A stretch of DNA of 64,000 bases from Austropuccinia psidii (taxonomy: Eukaryota > Basidiomycota > Pucciniomycetes > Pucciniales > Sphaerophragmiaceae), in the NCBI GenBank assembly GCA_023105745.1, contig JALGQZ010000001.1, positions 69,167,991 to 69,231,990 of the forward strand. The letters are read 5' to 3'. Of this stretch, positions 22,997 through 35,050 are shown piece by piece (position 1 is the stretch's first letter; every line of letters starts with the position of its first letter). The notes under the pieces are model-generated. The model was given only the letters and a program-made list of their open reading frames with translations. It made no database searches and was not told the DNA's origin. The position numbers were made by a program, and so were the translations under genes.

Positions 22997-25058
22997 TTAT
23001 TGCAGAGCATCACCATTCGGCCTAATAACTGGCATGTCAAGTATTTTGAGGGCGCTAGTCTGCATCTTACTACAGCCTTTGAGCCAATCTTGATCAAATA
23101 CCTGAAATGATAAGCCTTCCGGAATATCACCATCATCTGTCGATCGTAATTCTGGCAATCTATCAATAGTTTTTTTACCCTTTTTTTTAATGCGATTACA
23201 AAACTCTATGTCTCGATCCATTTTTAATACAAATTCATTAAATAACTGGGAGCGCCAGCGTAATCCCACTTTGCGGTAAACTTGACGGCCATTTTCCAGT
23301 ACCTCCTCAGTATCTGAACATACTCGAGGGTCATTGAATTGTGATGCTAGAATGGGAAATTTAGCCGTATCACACCATTCACGACGGCGCTCACAGGTCT
23401 GCACATAATCAACTAGATCATCATCAGTCTTTGCTCACAATGAAGAAGAGATACATTAACTAACCCTTTGACGAATCTTTGCGAGCTTTTGATTCTCCTT
23501 CTTTTTAACCAAATACTTGGCATCCTTTCGAATAGACTTCCATTCTCTTTTCAAATAAGTGAAATATTGCTCCATTAAAGCCACCACGACCCCATAGTTA
23601 TTATGATCCTTGTTCCAACAGTAATGATGATACTCGGTGCTGACCAGTGCAAGACGGAATGTATGGTAAAACACCATAGACATCAGCTCATTGAACGGAT
23701 GTTGCCATGAGCTCTCCCAGTCCCAAGTGAATCGCTTTAGTCCTAGCTTGTGGAGCTCATTTTCGCAGTAGCTTTGGAAACCCTAAGACTGAACCTGTGT
23801 TGATGGCTCATTGAAAACATCCTTGGGGACATATCCGAGATGACCAGCCACTTGAATTGCAATTTCATGCTCTTCTGTGCTTGGTGGTGCTGGTGGTGAG
23901 GAAAAATCCTTATCCCTAACTTTGAGTAGGAACAGGCAATGTGCATGTACTGCTGATCTCATTCCATGGACATTCTCTGGAAGTTCTGCCTTCAGCCATT
24001 TTTGTTGCTCCTTCTGGCTTGCACGTTTCGCCACATTGTGAGCTTTACAAGCCTGGTTCCTTTGCTGTCTGACCTCGGATTGTTCAAGCATACTCTGGGC
24101 AAGGCCCAGTTGAGGATGGGTGAACTCATTATTTGACTGAGTGCCATGCTCATGCGCCGTGAAATTGTCCCTCCTTGATTCATCATTTGTTTCCATTTGA
24201 GTCGGAGACATGTTCTCATCCTCATCATCCACGATTTTTTCTCTTGAGGAACTGGCATGAGCTGTTCTTGGTTTGGAGGCATATGGATGATGACATCCAG
24301 TGACTTTCTCTTTATGGACCAGAGGTGAAGATGCATAAAGTTCATCACCTGCCATGCACATCATCAGTTAACACATCAAAAAGTTAATGAAGACTGGTCA
24401 TACTCACAATCTTCAATTGGCTCCTGAGATTGTACTGACTTGCCTTTAGGTGCCATATCTAACCCATGAAACAAAAATATCAAATTGTGAAAAAGGTTAT
24501 AATCTGAAATTAAAATGATTGACTTTGATGAAGCGTCAATCCTGGATTTCACTCCGACAGACCACTCCAAGTTACATTCTCCAATGGTCTTTTTCGTTGC
24601 CCCCCATCCACGCGCCTTTCATCACCCACATGAACCTGAGATCCTGATGGAATATTGAGGGTTGGCTGTTTACTTTGGCCAAAGGGATCCTGGGATGCGA
24701 CTGGATTCCGACCGGGATTAAGGAGGAACTCACGTGGAAATTTTGATTGGGGATTGGCGTGTGAGGAGATTTGAGGTGTGCCTTCTGGCCCCTGAGACAC
24801 ATGAATTTTTGTATTAGTGGGATTCGGGGGAATTGGAGTGACGGAAATATTTGGGATCGACCAAGTGCTTGAAGTTGGAGCCTTTGGATTGCCCACATCA
24901 ATGTTAAGACCTGATACATTCATTGAGGATGCGATAGGGGTTGTGAGAGGAATGTTGGGACTCAATGGTGACTGTGTTTGAACATATTCTATGCTAGATT
25001 CACTATTTGAGTCATGAACAGAACCTGAACGGGATTTATGTGACTTGAAAGATGACAT
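22997..25058 (-). pseudogene. Multi-exon rust protein of unknown function (one premature stop)
   Basis: A minus-strand gene from ATG 25058. Exon 1 (25058 to about 24560) is serine/proline/asparagine-rich (MSSFKSHKSRSGSVHDSNSE...). A small exon 2 ends at 24408 after PIEDC(EY). The intron 24407-24349 is GTGAGT...GGCAG. Exon 3 (24348 to about 23464) includes an acidic patch (DDEDENM), a basic K/R-rich helical part and WNKDHNNYG. An in-frame TAG at 23783-23785 interrupts it where Gln is likely. The last exon begins after a CAG acceptor near 23400 and ends at the stop at 22997, with RRREWCDTAKFP. No known domain is recognised. The protein looks nuclear from its composition. It is divergent from the transposase gene (960 bp apart) and convergent with SNF2. 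I infer an accessory gene of the same large element. Confidence 0.6.
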
Positions 25059-26019
25059 AAGGGCCGAAAAAGTACACTAATATTTTTAACTAGATAAAAC
25101 ACCTCAGTATTATGATAAAATAGAGTGATATGAGATGAAATCTTTTCAAATTTAGAATAGAGAAATTCTATGAATAGTTGGAACTAAGTGTTTTGTGGAA
25201 GTCGGATAAGACTCTTTTGAGGAGAATCCTCCCTGCCTCCTCTTGAGCTCCTCCGCTTTTATCGGAAACCACCCGGCACGGCCTACCACCATATAATGTA
25301 ATATTTCCTTGATCTCAAAGGGGACCCATCATCCATAAGTAATCATATTTGGTAAAATTTCCGCCTCCCCATTGTCACATTTTGTGAATTATCCAAACTG
25401 CCAATATATGCATTGAAATTCCACAGCATTGTACATCTGTAAAGGGGTATATTCATGAAGGATTTACCCACAAAAGAGACATCACCTTTTCAAGAAAGGC
25501 GAGACAATCCAAATCACATTCCAACCGATTAAAAGCCTGCTGCACTCAAACCAAATACCAAGACTCTAGCTGCAATCCAAACCCTTATGTAATAGAGTTA
25601 TATTGTTATGTCTGTAATAAGGTTTAAGCCATGTACGATGGTGTGCCAGCGTACATGGTTTGAATGTCAATCCCCTCAAATCAATGTTGACACATCCCTA
25701 TTGGAACACCCCTCAAGGGTCAAAACCACAGTATCGCCATGTGTAAATAAAATAGAATATGTATGAGCATTGAGCAGCATGGCATTTTACCCAATTAAAC
25801 TCCTAACCAATTCCGCCATCCAGATGAGACATGTTACACTCCATCAGCTGCAGCTCACGCACCATTACAAATGGGATAAAATTCTCAGATGGCTCATATC
25901 ATCTCCCCCTTCATAAATAATCACTCAATTCTTTTGCCAATTAATAACACTCCTAAACACTTTCACATCAGCCATAGATATTTATACACAAACCAACCAT
26001 ACTCCCAATTCCTGCAACA
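25059..26019. other. Divergent promoter region between unknown minus-strand gene and transposase
   Basis: A non-coding 961-bp gap containing palindrome copy 4. It is probably a two-way promoter for the flanking divergent genes. Confidence 0.45.
25629..25658. repeat. Dispersed palindrome, copy 4 (extended)
   Basis: A 30-bp palindrome CCATGTACG...CGTACATGG, with the symmetry partly continuing outward (AAgCC/GGtTT). The core reads GTGTGCC rather than GGCATGCC. It lies in the divergent promoter gap, 362 bp before the transposase ATG. Confidence 0.7.
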
Positions 26020-29000
26020 ATGACAACCCGCCGCTATTTCTCAATGCGTATATGCATGTGTCAACACTGCTCAACTCAAACATACTCTTCCCCTGAGGGT
26101 GATAGGCCTGGAGTTGCCTTCACACCTTTCCAATATAAACAGCACATTAAAAAGCTCAAATCAACCATTGCACCCAAATCTCTTCCAAACATCCCTACTT
26201 CTGCATCAGGATCTGGGTGCCCACAACTTCTTTTGGATCAAATATTACCAGCTGATTATTCACCATTGACCCAAAGCACCTTCTCCACAGCACCGGGGCT
26301 CAATTCAATTGCACAGAAACCATACAGCAGCAGTCAAACCCTTCCTCCACAAGACCTTGGAATGATAATATCTGCCATTCTATCATTAAGGTATAATATA
26401 CCCCGCAGGGCTTCACGCATTCTCAACCCCGCCCTAAACCTGCTGATCAAGTCCAGCATCTCAAGCTCCGGTGGTCCCCCCATTCCTGCATTCCATATAC
26501 CTCAAGATCTGAGTACCATATTTGAACATCTCCAATTGGAGCCAGTGATTCAAAACTATATATGTTGTCCTCAATGTTTCTCTCTTAATGGCCTTACTGA
26601 ATCAGTCACAACTGACCAACCCCACTGTCAACGCCATAATGACCCAAATGATCATGATCCCCCTTGCACACAATCATTAGGCAAATTCATCTATTAATTT
26701 GAAGCCCACACCCAAAGCACCACCAACATGAAGCAAAAACTTATACCAACAAAACATTTCATTTATCAACCATTCAAAAATTGGCTTGCCAGATTTCTCC
26801 AGCGGGCTGGAATTATGGACATTCTGCATCAACATCAACAATCCCAAACTCCCGAAGATTCCCCAAAATGTGACGTCTGGGATGGATTGGTCTGGAGACG
26901 CTTCACTGGCACTAGAAATATCCATGACCCCCCATTCATGTCCATTCCTGGTGCATTGGCCTTCTCCATTTATGTGGACTGGTTTAATGCACATGGAAAG
27001 TCCACCCGGTCGGCCAGCATTGGACCTATCATGCTTATTTGTCTTAATCTCCCCCCAAGTGAAAGATTGAAGCCAGAGAATGTCTATGTTGCAGGAATCA
27101 TCCCTGGTCCGAAGGAGCCAACTTCCCTTCAATTGAATTATTTATTAATGCCACTCATCAACGAGCTCAAAGAGCTATCGCAAGGTTACCATTTTTCACC
27201 CACCTCAACAGGTCCTTCAGGATCCTTTATCCGTGTTGCCATTCTCACAGCCATTGCGGATGTGGTTGCCATGCGCAAGCTTACTGGATTTATTTCCCAT
27301 TCAGGCAACCACTTTTGTAATTTTTGCACCATTCACAAAGCTCAAATTGAAGAAATTGGTCCTCAATTTCACTACACACGCTCATATCAAAATCATAAAT
27401 CAACCATTGCCAAATGGCTTCGGGCAACCCCACAACAAAGACAAGCAATTTTCTCTGAGTATGGAGTGCAATATTCAATTTTAGAAGACCTTTCGTATTG
27501 GGATGCAACCAGAATGGTTAATCTTGACATAATGCATAATTTAATACTGGGAATTTTGAAGGATCATGCAACTTTCAAACTGTGCATTCCAGAGTCCAAA
27601 TCAAAAATTTACCTCAGGTCCCGCAGGAAATCCAAAGAAACCAACAGTTCAGACTCAGATTCCATGACCTCCAGCAGCTCTCTTGATAAAATAACATTGA
27701 GAGAGGCCTGCTCCCTGAGAAGAGATGCAGCAAAAATAATAAATGAGCCACTCCCCACTACTTCCACCCAAAAAAACTACTTCCCAATGCCCACCCCTCA
27801 CACGGAACATCCATCTAGTGGTTCTGCGGAGATTCCTTCATTTGATGCCGATTACATCCCCACTTCTGAAATCCCCTCTGAATTGGATATCACTGCACTG
27901 AGTGATCACCAGATCAAGGGTGAGGCTCTGGAGCATCTCCCACAAATCATATCTGAGACGATAATTCCCTCATCATGGACAAGAGTACCTCGCAACATGG
28001 GTTCCCCCTCTCATGGTAGCTTAAAAGCCACTGAATGGGCTCTCTTATATAAGGTCTATATTCCATTTTTAATGCTCAGTCAACAGATGTCATTAGATGT
28101 ACACCAATCCGCGAACATTCAAAGGAAAATGGGTCAGTCAGAAGAACTTGCAAATGAACTATCCAAGAATACATTCCATTTGATTAGTGCTATCAACATT
28201 GCCACAAGCTGGACTGTTTCAATAGGAGATGCAACTGCATTTGCTGAACATTGGAAAAGTTTCCGCCTTTCCAATCAACTCCTGTTCCCAAAACAGAAAA
28301 GTAAACCAAATCATCATTTTGCTGATCATATTCCCGAACTCTTCCAACGTTGGGGCCCAGCACAAGCCTCAGCCACATGGGGTTATGAGCGCTTGATTGG
28401 AGTATTTGCAAAAATGCCAACAAATAACAAAATATGTACGTCAATTAATAAGATCAATATATTCACATTGATTAAACACCTGAACTGAATAAGATTAACT
28501 TCTTGCAACTCTGAATAGATGATATAGATAAAACCTTACTTCAACATATCTGTCGATGTTCCAACCTTTCCGTTCTCCTGAAATCCCCATCCGTGCCATG
28601 TGACATAAAAAAGCTTTTCGAATCACAGCCACCTGCCCTGTTCAATGACCATAAATATAACAAACCATCCTGCCATGACCAAGAAAATTATGATTGCCTG
28701 GTTGAGTACTTACAGAATTTTCATGCAACGAGGGAAATAGTTGATTGGATCAGCTTAGACACTACCGTGCAATCCACAAGTCCTCCCACTTCAAGGACTG
28801 TCTCACCTTGGTATTTTCCAGTTTCAAACATTAATATTGGGAACAATATATTTTCAACTGAATCCAAAAATGTCAGCAACAGTGTGATATGTTTTCTGAG
28901 GGGCAACTCACGACGATTTGGTATTATTAATAGCATTTTTAAAGTCTCTGAGCCATCTAGCATACTGAACAATAACTTTCTGATCTTAAAAACTTTGAAG

Positions 29001-29150
29001 ATTGATGTGAATTTCTTACCAGATTGGCCGCATCTCAATATTTATAAAGATGTTGGTTTTGATGATGGACACTTGATTATATCTGAAGAAGAGATAGAAG
29101 GTAACTGTGGACTGCTTGTAATGATAAAGCCGTTATTTCATGAAATTTAG
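26020..29150 (+). pseudogene. Tnp2-type (CACTA/EnSpm-like) transposase, nearly intact
   Basis: Starts at ATG 26020 with MTTRRYFSMRICMCQHC. A CCPQC...C cysteine region precedes an in-frame TAA at 26695-26697 (probably Gln before mutation). The same frame then continues to 28437. The Tnp2 core shows CDVWDGLVWRRF, FSIYVDWFNAHGKS, GPIMLICLNLPPSER, IIPGPKEP, GFISHSGNHFCNFC and a YWDATRMVNLDIMHNLILG block. A 5' splice site ATAT/GTACGT at 28438 and an acceptor at about 28518 join PTNNKI to a second exon ending at the stop at 29150. Family transposases cut at terminal inverted repeats and move large elements. One stop codon is the only lesion I see. It is the only transposase in the window and lies downstream of the cargo genes, which suggests it once moved them. 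Confidence 0.82.
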
Positions 29151-29169
29151 TCTACTAAAATGCAAATCT

Positions 29170-29863
29170 CTCAGATTCATTAGCAATTTTGCTAGTGAAA
29201 TAACTGCCTCAAAATTTAGTGACATAGACATGCCATTGTGACAAGCAAAGCCCATTATTTCACATTGCCACAAAGAACTTACTATTTTGACATTGGGTAC
29301 AGTGTGAATAAGCTAAGTTCAATGATCAAATGACCCACACACTCACCTTTCACAGCATCCAAAATTTCTAACTGCGCCATCATCATGTTGGAAGGGGAAG
29401 CGGCCCTTGCGCACCCACACCCGCACACGCCAATGCACACACAAGCGCACCCGCACCCGCACACGCGGTATTGTGCGGCGGGCTCTACCAGTGTCACCTG
29501 CAAAACGACAATCCCGCTCAGGCGGAGTCCTTTTATGGATGACCTGGTGAAGTCAAACCCCCCGCCTACATCAAGACTGGCTGAAGGACCTCTTTGATGT
29601 GTGTTTGTGCAAACAGGCGGGTCTTGTGTAATTTTTACCAACCATTGGATGGTTGCGGGATGATTAGGTGGTGAGGAATCTGAGTTGAAGGCACAGGGGA
29701 ACGAATATTGGTGGATGTCACAGGATTTGGTGTAAGACAAGAGTAGGACGTGTGCTCGACGTTTGCTTGATTTTCGCTTGACGTGAGCTCGACTTTTATC
29801 CTGCTTGACGTTTGCTTGACGTGAAGTCAATCGCCGACAATTGACACAAGATTTGCCCTGGTG
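29170..29863. repeat. Terminal region of unit A (candidate right end of the composite transposon)
   Basis: Non-coding and homologous to 42225-43330 after unit B. Shared words include TAACTGCCTCAAAATTT, TTGGGTACAGTG, AAGGCACAGGGGA(A/G)C, and AATTGACACAA followed a few bases on by CCCTGGT. The stretch 29395-29470 is a CA/CG-rich run of CGCACCCACACC-like words, giving spurious frames on both strands. Homology fades just after CCCTGGTG at 29863, a candidate element end. The matching left terminus would be upstream of the window. Confidence 0.55.
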
Positions 29864-30093
29864 TATGTGTGGGACTATTTTGCATTCTGTATTCTCATAT
29901 TAATTAGAAGCTTCTAGACCAAAAAATTCAATAAACACATTCTGGCCCTCTTTGTCTCCTCATTGATTTTATAAAATGGATTCTCATTTTACTTTGTAGG
30001 CTAGAACTACAACACTTTCTTATAGTTTCATAAAAATACTTCCCTTCCAAGCACATATATCATCTTTATCTACAATTAGTTGGTTTTGTCTCT

Positions 30094-32178
30094 ATGGACA
30101 CCAATAGTAACACCTCTGATATGGGTCCTCAAAAGAAATTCAATTCTCCCAAATCTTCCAATATTGAGTGCTCATCAAGTGAAAGTATTGTTGCCATTAG
30201 TACAGCCATCCCAAATCCGCCTCCAGAATTGCCAGAAGGTATTCTTTTGAATGGAATTTCCTTCTGAACAAATAAGTCCTATCAGTATCTCAATTAATCA
30301 GAAATAATGCACAAAAGTGACATAGAGGCACCCCATGCTCATTGGGCTTCTTCCACCAAAATATCCACTGAGGTGCTTTTTGGGGCTGAAATAGAATTGA
30401 TTACAAAGTAACAGTTCTTGAAAAATTCATCACAAATAGCCCCAATATTAGAAGGAATGTCCAAAGATGCACGTATTCCTCAATATTTACAAGAGAAGCT
30501 TCAGGAGGCTAGAGAACTGCTGGTTGCTGATATTGATTGTATGTATAAAAAAATTGTTATCTCATATATTTCAAATTCCACCCTAATATCTTGGAATTAT
30601 AATTTTAGGGGTCAAATAGTGCAATACACTAACTCCTGAATCACATGTTAAAATTGGTACAATGACAAAGATTTCTTCAAAAAGGAAGTTCAAACCTTCA
30701 AAGAATCAAGCAAAAAAAGAAAATTTGCCAAACTTTTCAATTGGCCCCTGAAGTTAATGAGGGGGAATCAGGGGCTCTTTGTCCTTCTGCTAATGGAAGT
30801 AATAATAAACATCCAATAAGCACCACAAATGATCACCCTGTTGAAATTCCTGAGATTGGAGGTGTAACCAATCATCATGAAAACATTGTTCCAAGTCCAA
30901 ATTTGGACACTCAGGAAGCAACTACCGTTCCCAATGAAAATATCAGTACAGAAACTCGAAGAACAGTGACTGAGGATGAAATTGTATTGACCTATCAATG
31001 GATTCGGCTGCTTGTTCACTAACTCTAACTCCAAGTCATTCATGCATGAAAATTATATTGGAAAATGAAAACAAATTTTATTACATTCTAATGTCATATC
31101 ATGTATTCAAGAGGGACTATTGGATCAAATTTAATTCACTCATTCAAATGACCTTCATGAAGCGCAAATCACTTGTTCCAAAGGATGAATTTCCAACCAA
31201 GCTCCAATGTGGGATTTGCTACAAGAGTGGTAGGTACATTAGAATGAAAGAGTGGCTTGAAGAGATCCATGCAGCTGGTAAAGAGGCTTTCAGAAATATC
31301 TATATTGGTTATCTCACTAATCTCATTTTTTTCATAGGCTTGGATCTGTTTTCACCAATATCTGAGGAGCCGTTAATCTATGAGACAATTTGGAATATGT
31401 CATTATTTCAAAGCAACATGTACATACTGGCAGGTTTACCCAAGAGGCTCCATGCACTGTATCTATTGGTGCACAATCTTGTTCAACCAAGTCAACATCA
31501 AAAGCAGTGAGTTTCCAAAATTTTATTTGAAGCAATTGCACTTTATATGGATTATCAGAACCCTCTGGTTACACTCAATATTTCTGATTCAGCTTCCATT
31601 GATTCTTTGTCTGTGGAAATTAGTGCTATGCAATATTTGGGCTCATGTTTGAGTGTCAACAAGGCTCAACTTTCTCCACAAAGCAATGAAAGTCAAGAAG
31701 GTACTAGTATCACATCAAAAGGAATTTTAACACCAACTATGACTGACTGGGTCGATAATATCCTGCAGCTAATGATTGCATTTAATTGGGTGCAGGTGCA
31801 TACTAAGGTTGATTCCAAAACTACTCAGAAAATTGGAAAGCAATTGGTCAAGAGAAGAGTGGATCCTTTGCAAGAATTGGTGACCATTCAAGATCAGATG
31901 AAGAATGGAAGGCCATGCTACAATCTGATTGCAGCATTCCTTACAGGGGTGTATGTGGACTTCTGGTGTGCTCAGCTGATTACTGCATTAGTTCGGCCAA
32001 AGGGACCCTTCAGCTTCTGGAAATTACATCAATGCTCAAGAGAAAAGAATCCTTGGCAGTTGAAGATATTTGGAAGCGCACAAACCAGTATATATGTGAA
32101 ATCCTTCATGAAAGCTTTTTCTTGAATCATTCATCTTTGCCAATTTGCCCAAGCAAATACTGCCTTGCAGAATTTTAA
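30094..32178 (+). pseudogene. Conserved rust protein of unknown function, copy B
   Basis: A paralogue of the gene at 1-1213, here with its 5' end. Exon 1 is 30094-30240 (MDTNSNTSDMGPQKK...; donor AAG/GTATTC). Further exons contain DARIPQYLQEKLQEAREL, an acidic linker (VTEDEI) and W-LEEIHAAG. A GT-AG intron at 31278-31338 sits at exactly the same codon as the intron at 201-270 of copy A. The remaining frames, 31339-31510, 31547-31960 and 31945-32178, are shifted relative to each other, and a TAA follows LITK near 30410. The gene is clearly broken. Conserved late blocks are AMQYLGSCLS, VQVHTKVDS and KRTNQYIC. It stands directly upstream of the second oxygenase gene, mirroring unit A. No known domain is recognised. 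Confidence 0.6.
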
Positions 32179-32559
32179 GCATTGGATTTAAGTGAAGCAT
32201 GGCAAAAAAACACCCTTTGGAGTCTAATTTAATCATTAACTTACCTAAAAGGTTTGGTATTGACAAAGAAATTCAAAAGGTTTAAAAGAGTGTGTGTGTC
32301 ATATTACCTATTATTACCTGTTACCTGTAATTCATAACTATTGAGTGCAAAATATGCTTACTGTGTGGAGTCATGACTTCAAACAGCTTTGTTCCAAGCT
32401 TCTTATAAGATTATTCAGTGTGATTTTGTCACCTGAGGGCAAAAAAAGTCACGGGAAACAACTTGATGCCACAAGTATCACAATAGAGAATAATTGTGCT
32501 TATGGGAGTTTAGCACAAAAAGAGGAAAATATGAGAGAAGTGATGGCAGAGACTTTCTG

Positions 32560-32752
32560 AGGGGCTTGAGCCCACAGAGCCTACCTGTTCCACCAAGGAA
32601 GAATGAGTTGAATTTGGTTTTCCAACGCTATCGTCACCAACCACCCAGATTCACAACTCGGGTGCCCCTGGGTGAGTCTGGCCAGTGCCCAGGATTGAAC
32701 ATTCTACCTCTCAATCAGTTTGAGAGGCAGAAGCTCTAACCATTCGGTCATT
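32560..32752 (-). mobile_element. tRNA-derived SINE-like element
   Basis: On the minus strand an A-box-like TGGTTAGAGCT (32742-32732) is followed at tRNA-like distance by a B-box-like GTTCAATCCT (32700-32691). Between them is a strong hairpin, CCTCTCAA with TTGAGAGG. The tRNA-like head of about 70 nt continues into unrelated sequence down to about 32560, as in tRNA-headed SINEs. It could instead be a decayed tRNA gene. The 3' limit and target duplication were not found. Flanks 32179-32559 and 32753-33010 hold nothing I can name. Confidence 0.5.
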
Positions 32753-33017
32753 CACATCACATTGACTTCAAGTCATTGTTTAGCGCTCCAATCATGCAGC
32801 GTTTAGTTTCTTTTCATCATCAATATAATCAAACAAACATAATCTTTTTTCAAATCAAGATTGTGTTTTTCTTAAATATAAAAAAATGCTCTTAACCAAG
32901 AACTTATAATTCAAACATACCCAAGTGAGTTTCTTTTAATTTTCAATCAATCAAATTTTGAATTTTCATTATTTTTTTAATTGTAACTTTTAATTGCTTA
33001 TTTGTCATTAATTTGAT

Positions 33018-34335
33018 CACTGGGGCTCTTACAGCCCCAGAAATCAAAATATTTTTGAAAAAAACAAAACTTTTATTTCTTTTCCATTAATTGTTTTTCT
33101 TTAATTTGATTGCAACAATTATTTTTTTCAAAAAAAAAAAATTTTTAATTTAATTAGATCGCTGGGGCTCTTACAACACCAGCAAAATTTACATGTTTTT
33201 GAAAAAATTATTTTTTATTTTTTTTTCCAATAATTTAATTGCTGGGGCTGTAAGAGCCCCAGCAACAATGATTTTTAAAAAAAATTCTTTTTTTTAATTT
33301 TCTTTTCAATAATTTAATTGCTAGGGCTGTAAGAGCCCCAGCAAAAATGATTTTTTTAAAAAAAAATATTTTTTATTTTTTTTTACTGATTTTTTTGATT
33401 TAATTAGCTTGCTGGGGCTCTTACAGCCACAGCAATTTTCTTTTTTTTATTTTTTTTTTCAATAATTTAATTTCTGGGGCTGTAGGAGCCCCAGCAACAA
33501 TGGTTTTTTTTAAAAAAAAATATTTTTTATTTTTTTATTTTTTTTAATTTAATTAGATTTCTGGGGCTCTTACAGCTCCAGTGAAATTTATATTTTTCAA
33601 AAAAAATTATTTTTTGTTTTTTTTGTTTTTTTCATTAACTTAATTGCTGGGGCTGTAAGAGCCCCAGCAACAATGATTTTTTTTAAAAAAAAAAATTAAA
33701 TTTTTATTTTTTAATTTTTTTATTTACTATGTTTTTTTTGTTTTTAATTTCATTAGATTGCTGGGGCTCTTACAGCCCCAGAAACAATTATACTTTTAAA
33801 AAACAATCTTATTTGTTTTTTTTTAAAAAAATTTAATTTTTTTGCTTAATCGCTGGGGCTGTAAGAGCCTCAGCAACAATGTTTTTTTTAGAAAAAATAT
33901 TTTTTATTTATTTAATGTTTTTTGAATTTAATTAGATTGCTGGGGCTGTAAGAGCCCCAGTGACCATTATATTTCTCAAAATAAAATATTTTTTGTGTTT
34001 TTTTGTTTAAATTTATTTTTTTTTTTCATCAATTTAATTGCTGGGGCTGTAAGAGCCCCAGCAACAATACTTTCTATATTTTCCTTAATTTTAATTTTTA
34101 ATTAATTCATTTTTTTCATTTTTTTATTTTATTTTTTTGAATTTTAATTCTTTTTATTTTATTTTATTTAAATTAGTTGCTCAGGCTGTAAGAGCCCCAG
34201 CAAATATTTTTTGGAATTTAAATTAGTCACTGGGGCTGCAGTGACTATTATTGTTTTTATTTTCATTTATTGTAATTTTGATTTATATTTGTTACTTTAA
34301 ATTACTCACTGGGGCTGTAAGTGTCCCAGTTACCT
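33018..34335. repeat. Array of about 15 GC-rich hairpins in T-rich DNA
   Basis: A short palindrome with stem GCTGGGGCT/AGCCCCAGC around a five-base centre recurs at roughly 60-120 bp intervals: near 33020, 33161, 33241, 33320, 33411, 33473, 33561, 33646, 33760, 33852, 33939, 34040, 34179, 34228 and 34307. Spacers are poly-T/A-rich and not clearly repeated. The asymmetric centre appears in both orientations (CTTAC and GTAAG), so units are flipped relative to each other. Copies decay after 34180, and isolated half-units persist to about 34660. No frame is coding. Confidence 0.9.
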
Positions 34336-34874
34336 TTTTTGTTAAAAAAATCATTTTTATATTCCTTTTTTAATTCAAATTGTTCTCTTTAAATTGATCT
34401 CTAGTGGCTATATTATTTTTAAAAAAATCATTTTTATATTTCTCTTTATTTTTTTTTAATTTAAATTGATCACTGGAATTCATTTTTATTTTTATTTATT
34501 TTATTTTATTTCTTTTTTTTCATTTAATTTGATTTCTGTAGGTAATTTCTTAATTTTTTCCATTTTTATTTGTTTTTTTATATTTTTGGTAATTTAATCT
34601 GGTTGCATTATTTCATGTTGTATTTACTTATTTTTTATTTATTTTTCTCACTGGGGCAATTTATTTTTTTATTTACTTTAAATAATTTCATTTTTTATTT
34701 CAATTTTATTTTTACAAATTTATTTACTTATTTTATTTCTTTTTTAATAAAAATCATTATAGGGTAAATCCTCACACATTGCTTCTTGCCATTTCACCCA
34801 TCAAGAGTCAACTTTCACCATCTCAACTCATCAAACTCCCAAAATGTATGGAGTCACTTGATGAGGAAGAAAAA

Positions 34875-35050
34875 CATTTCATGGGAAGGACTATTTAACC
34901 AGTTGTAAATGATTTTTTCATCAATTAGTGACTCAATGCATCGAATAACTCTTTGTAAATCAAGCTTATACAACACAAACAAAAAGGATGAGTTGTTTTT
35001 GTATTCTGAGGATCATTCCATGGGAAGGACTATTTCACCAGCTGTGAATG
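34875..35050. repeat. 138-bp partial tandem duplication at the 5' end of oxygenase B
   Basis: The words CAT(T/C)CATGGGAAGGACTATTT and CCAG(T/C)TGT(A/G)AATGAT start at 34875 and again at 35013, 138 bp apart. Confidence 0.65.

Noticed and set aside
29282..29830. 182-codon minus-strand frame with a CGCG-rich peptide
   Set aside because: Comes from CA/CG low-complexity DNA in the terminal region; not conserved in the homologous end of unit B.
32660..32752. Functional tRNA gene
   Set aside because: The acceptor stem and anticodon loop do not close properly by eye; only the promoter boxes and one hairpin are tRNA-like.
33018..34335. CRISPR-like array
   Set aside because: Regularly recurring palindromes resemble repeats with spacers, but the context is eukaryotic, spacing varies, orientation flips and no cas genes exist.
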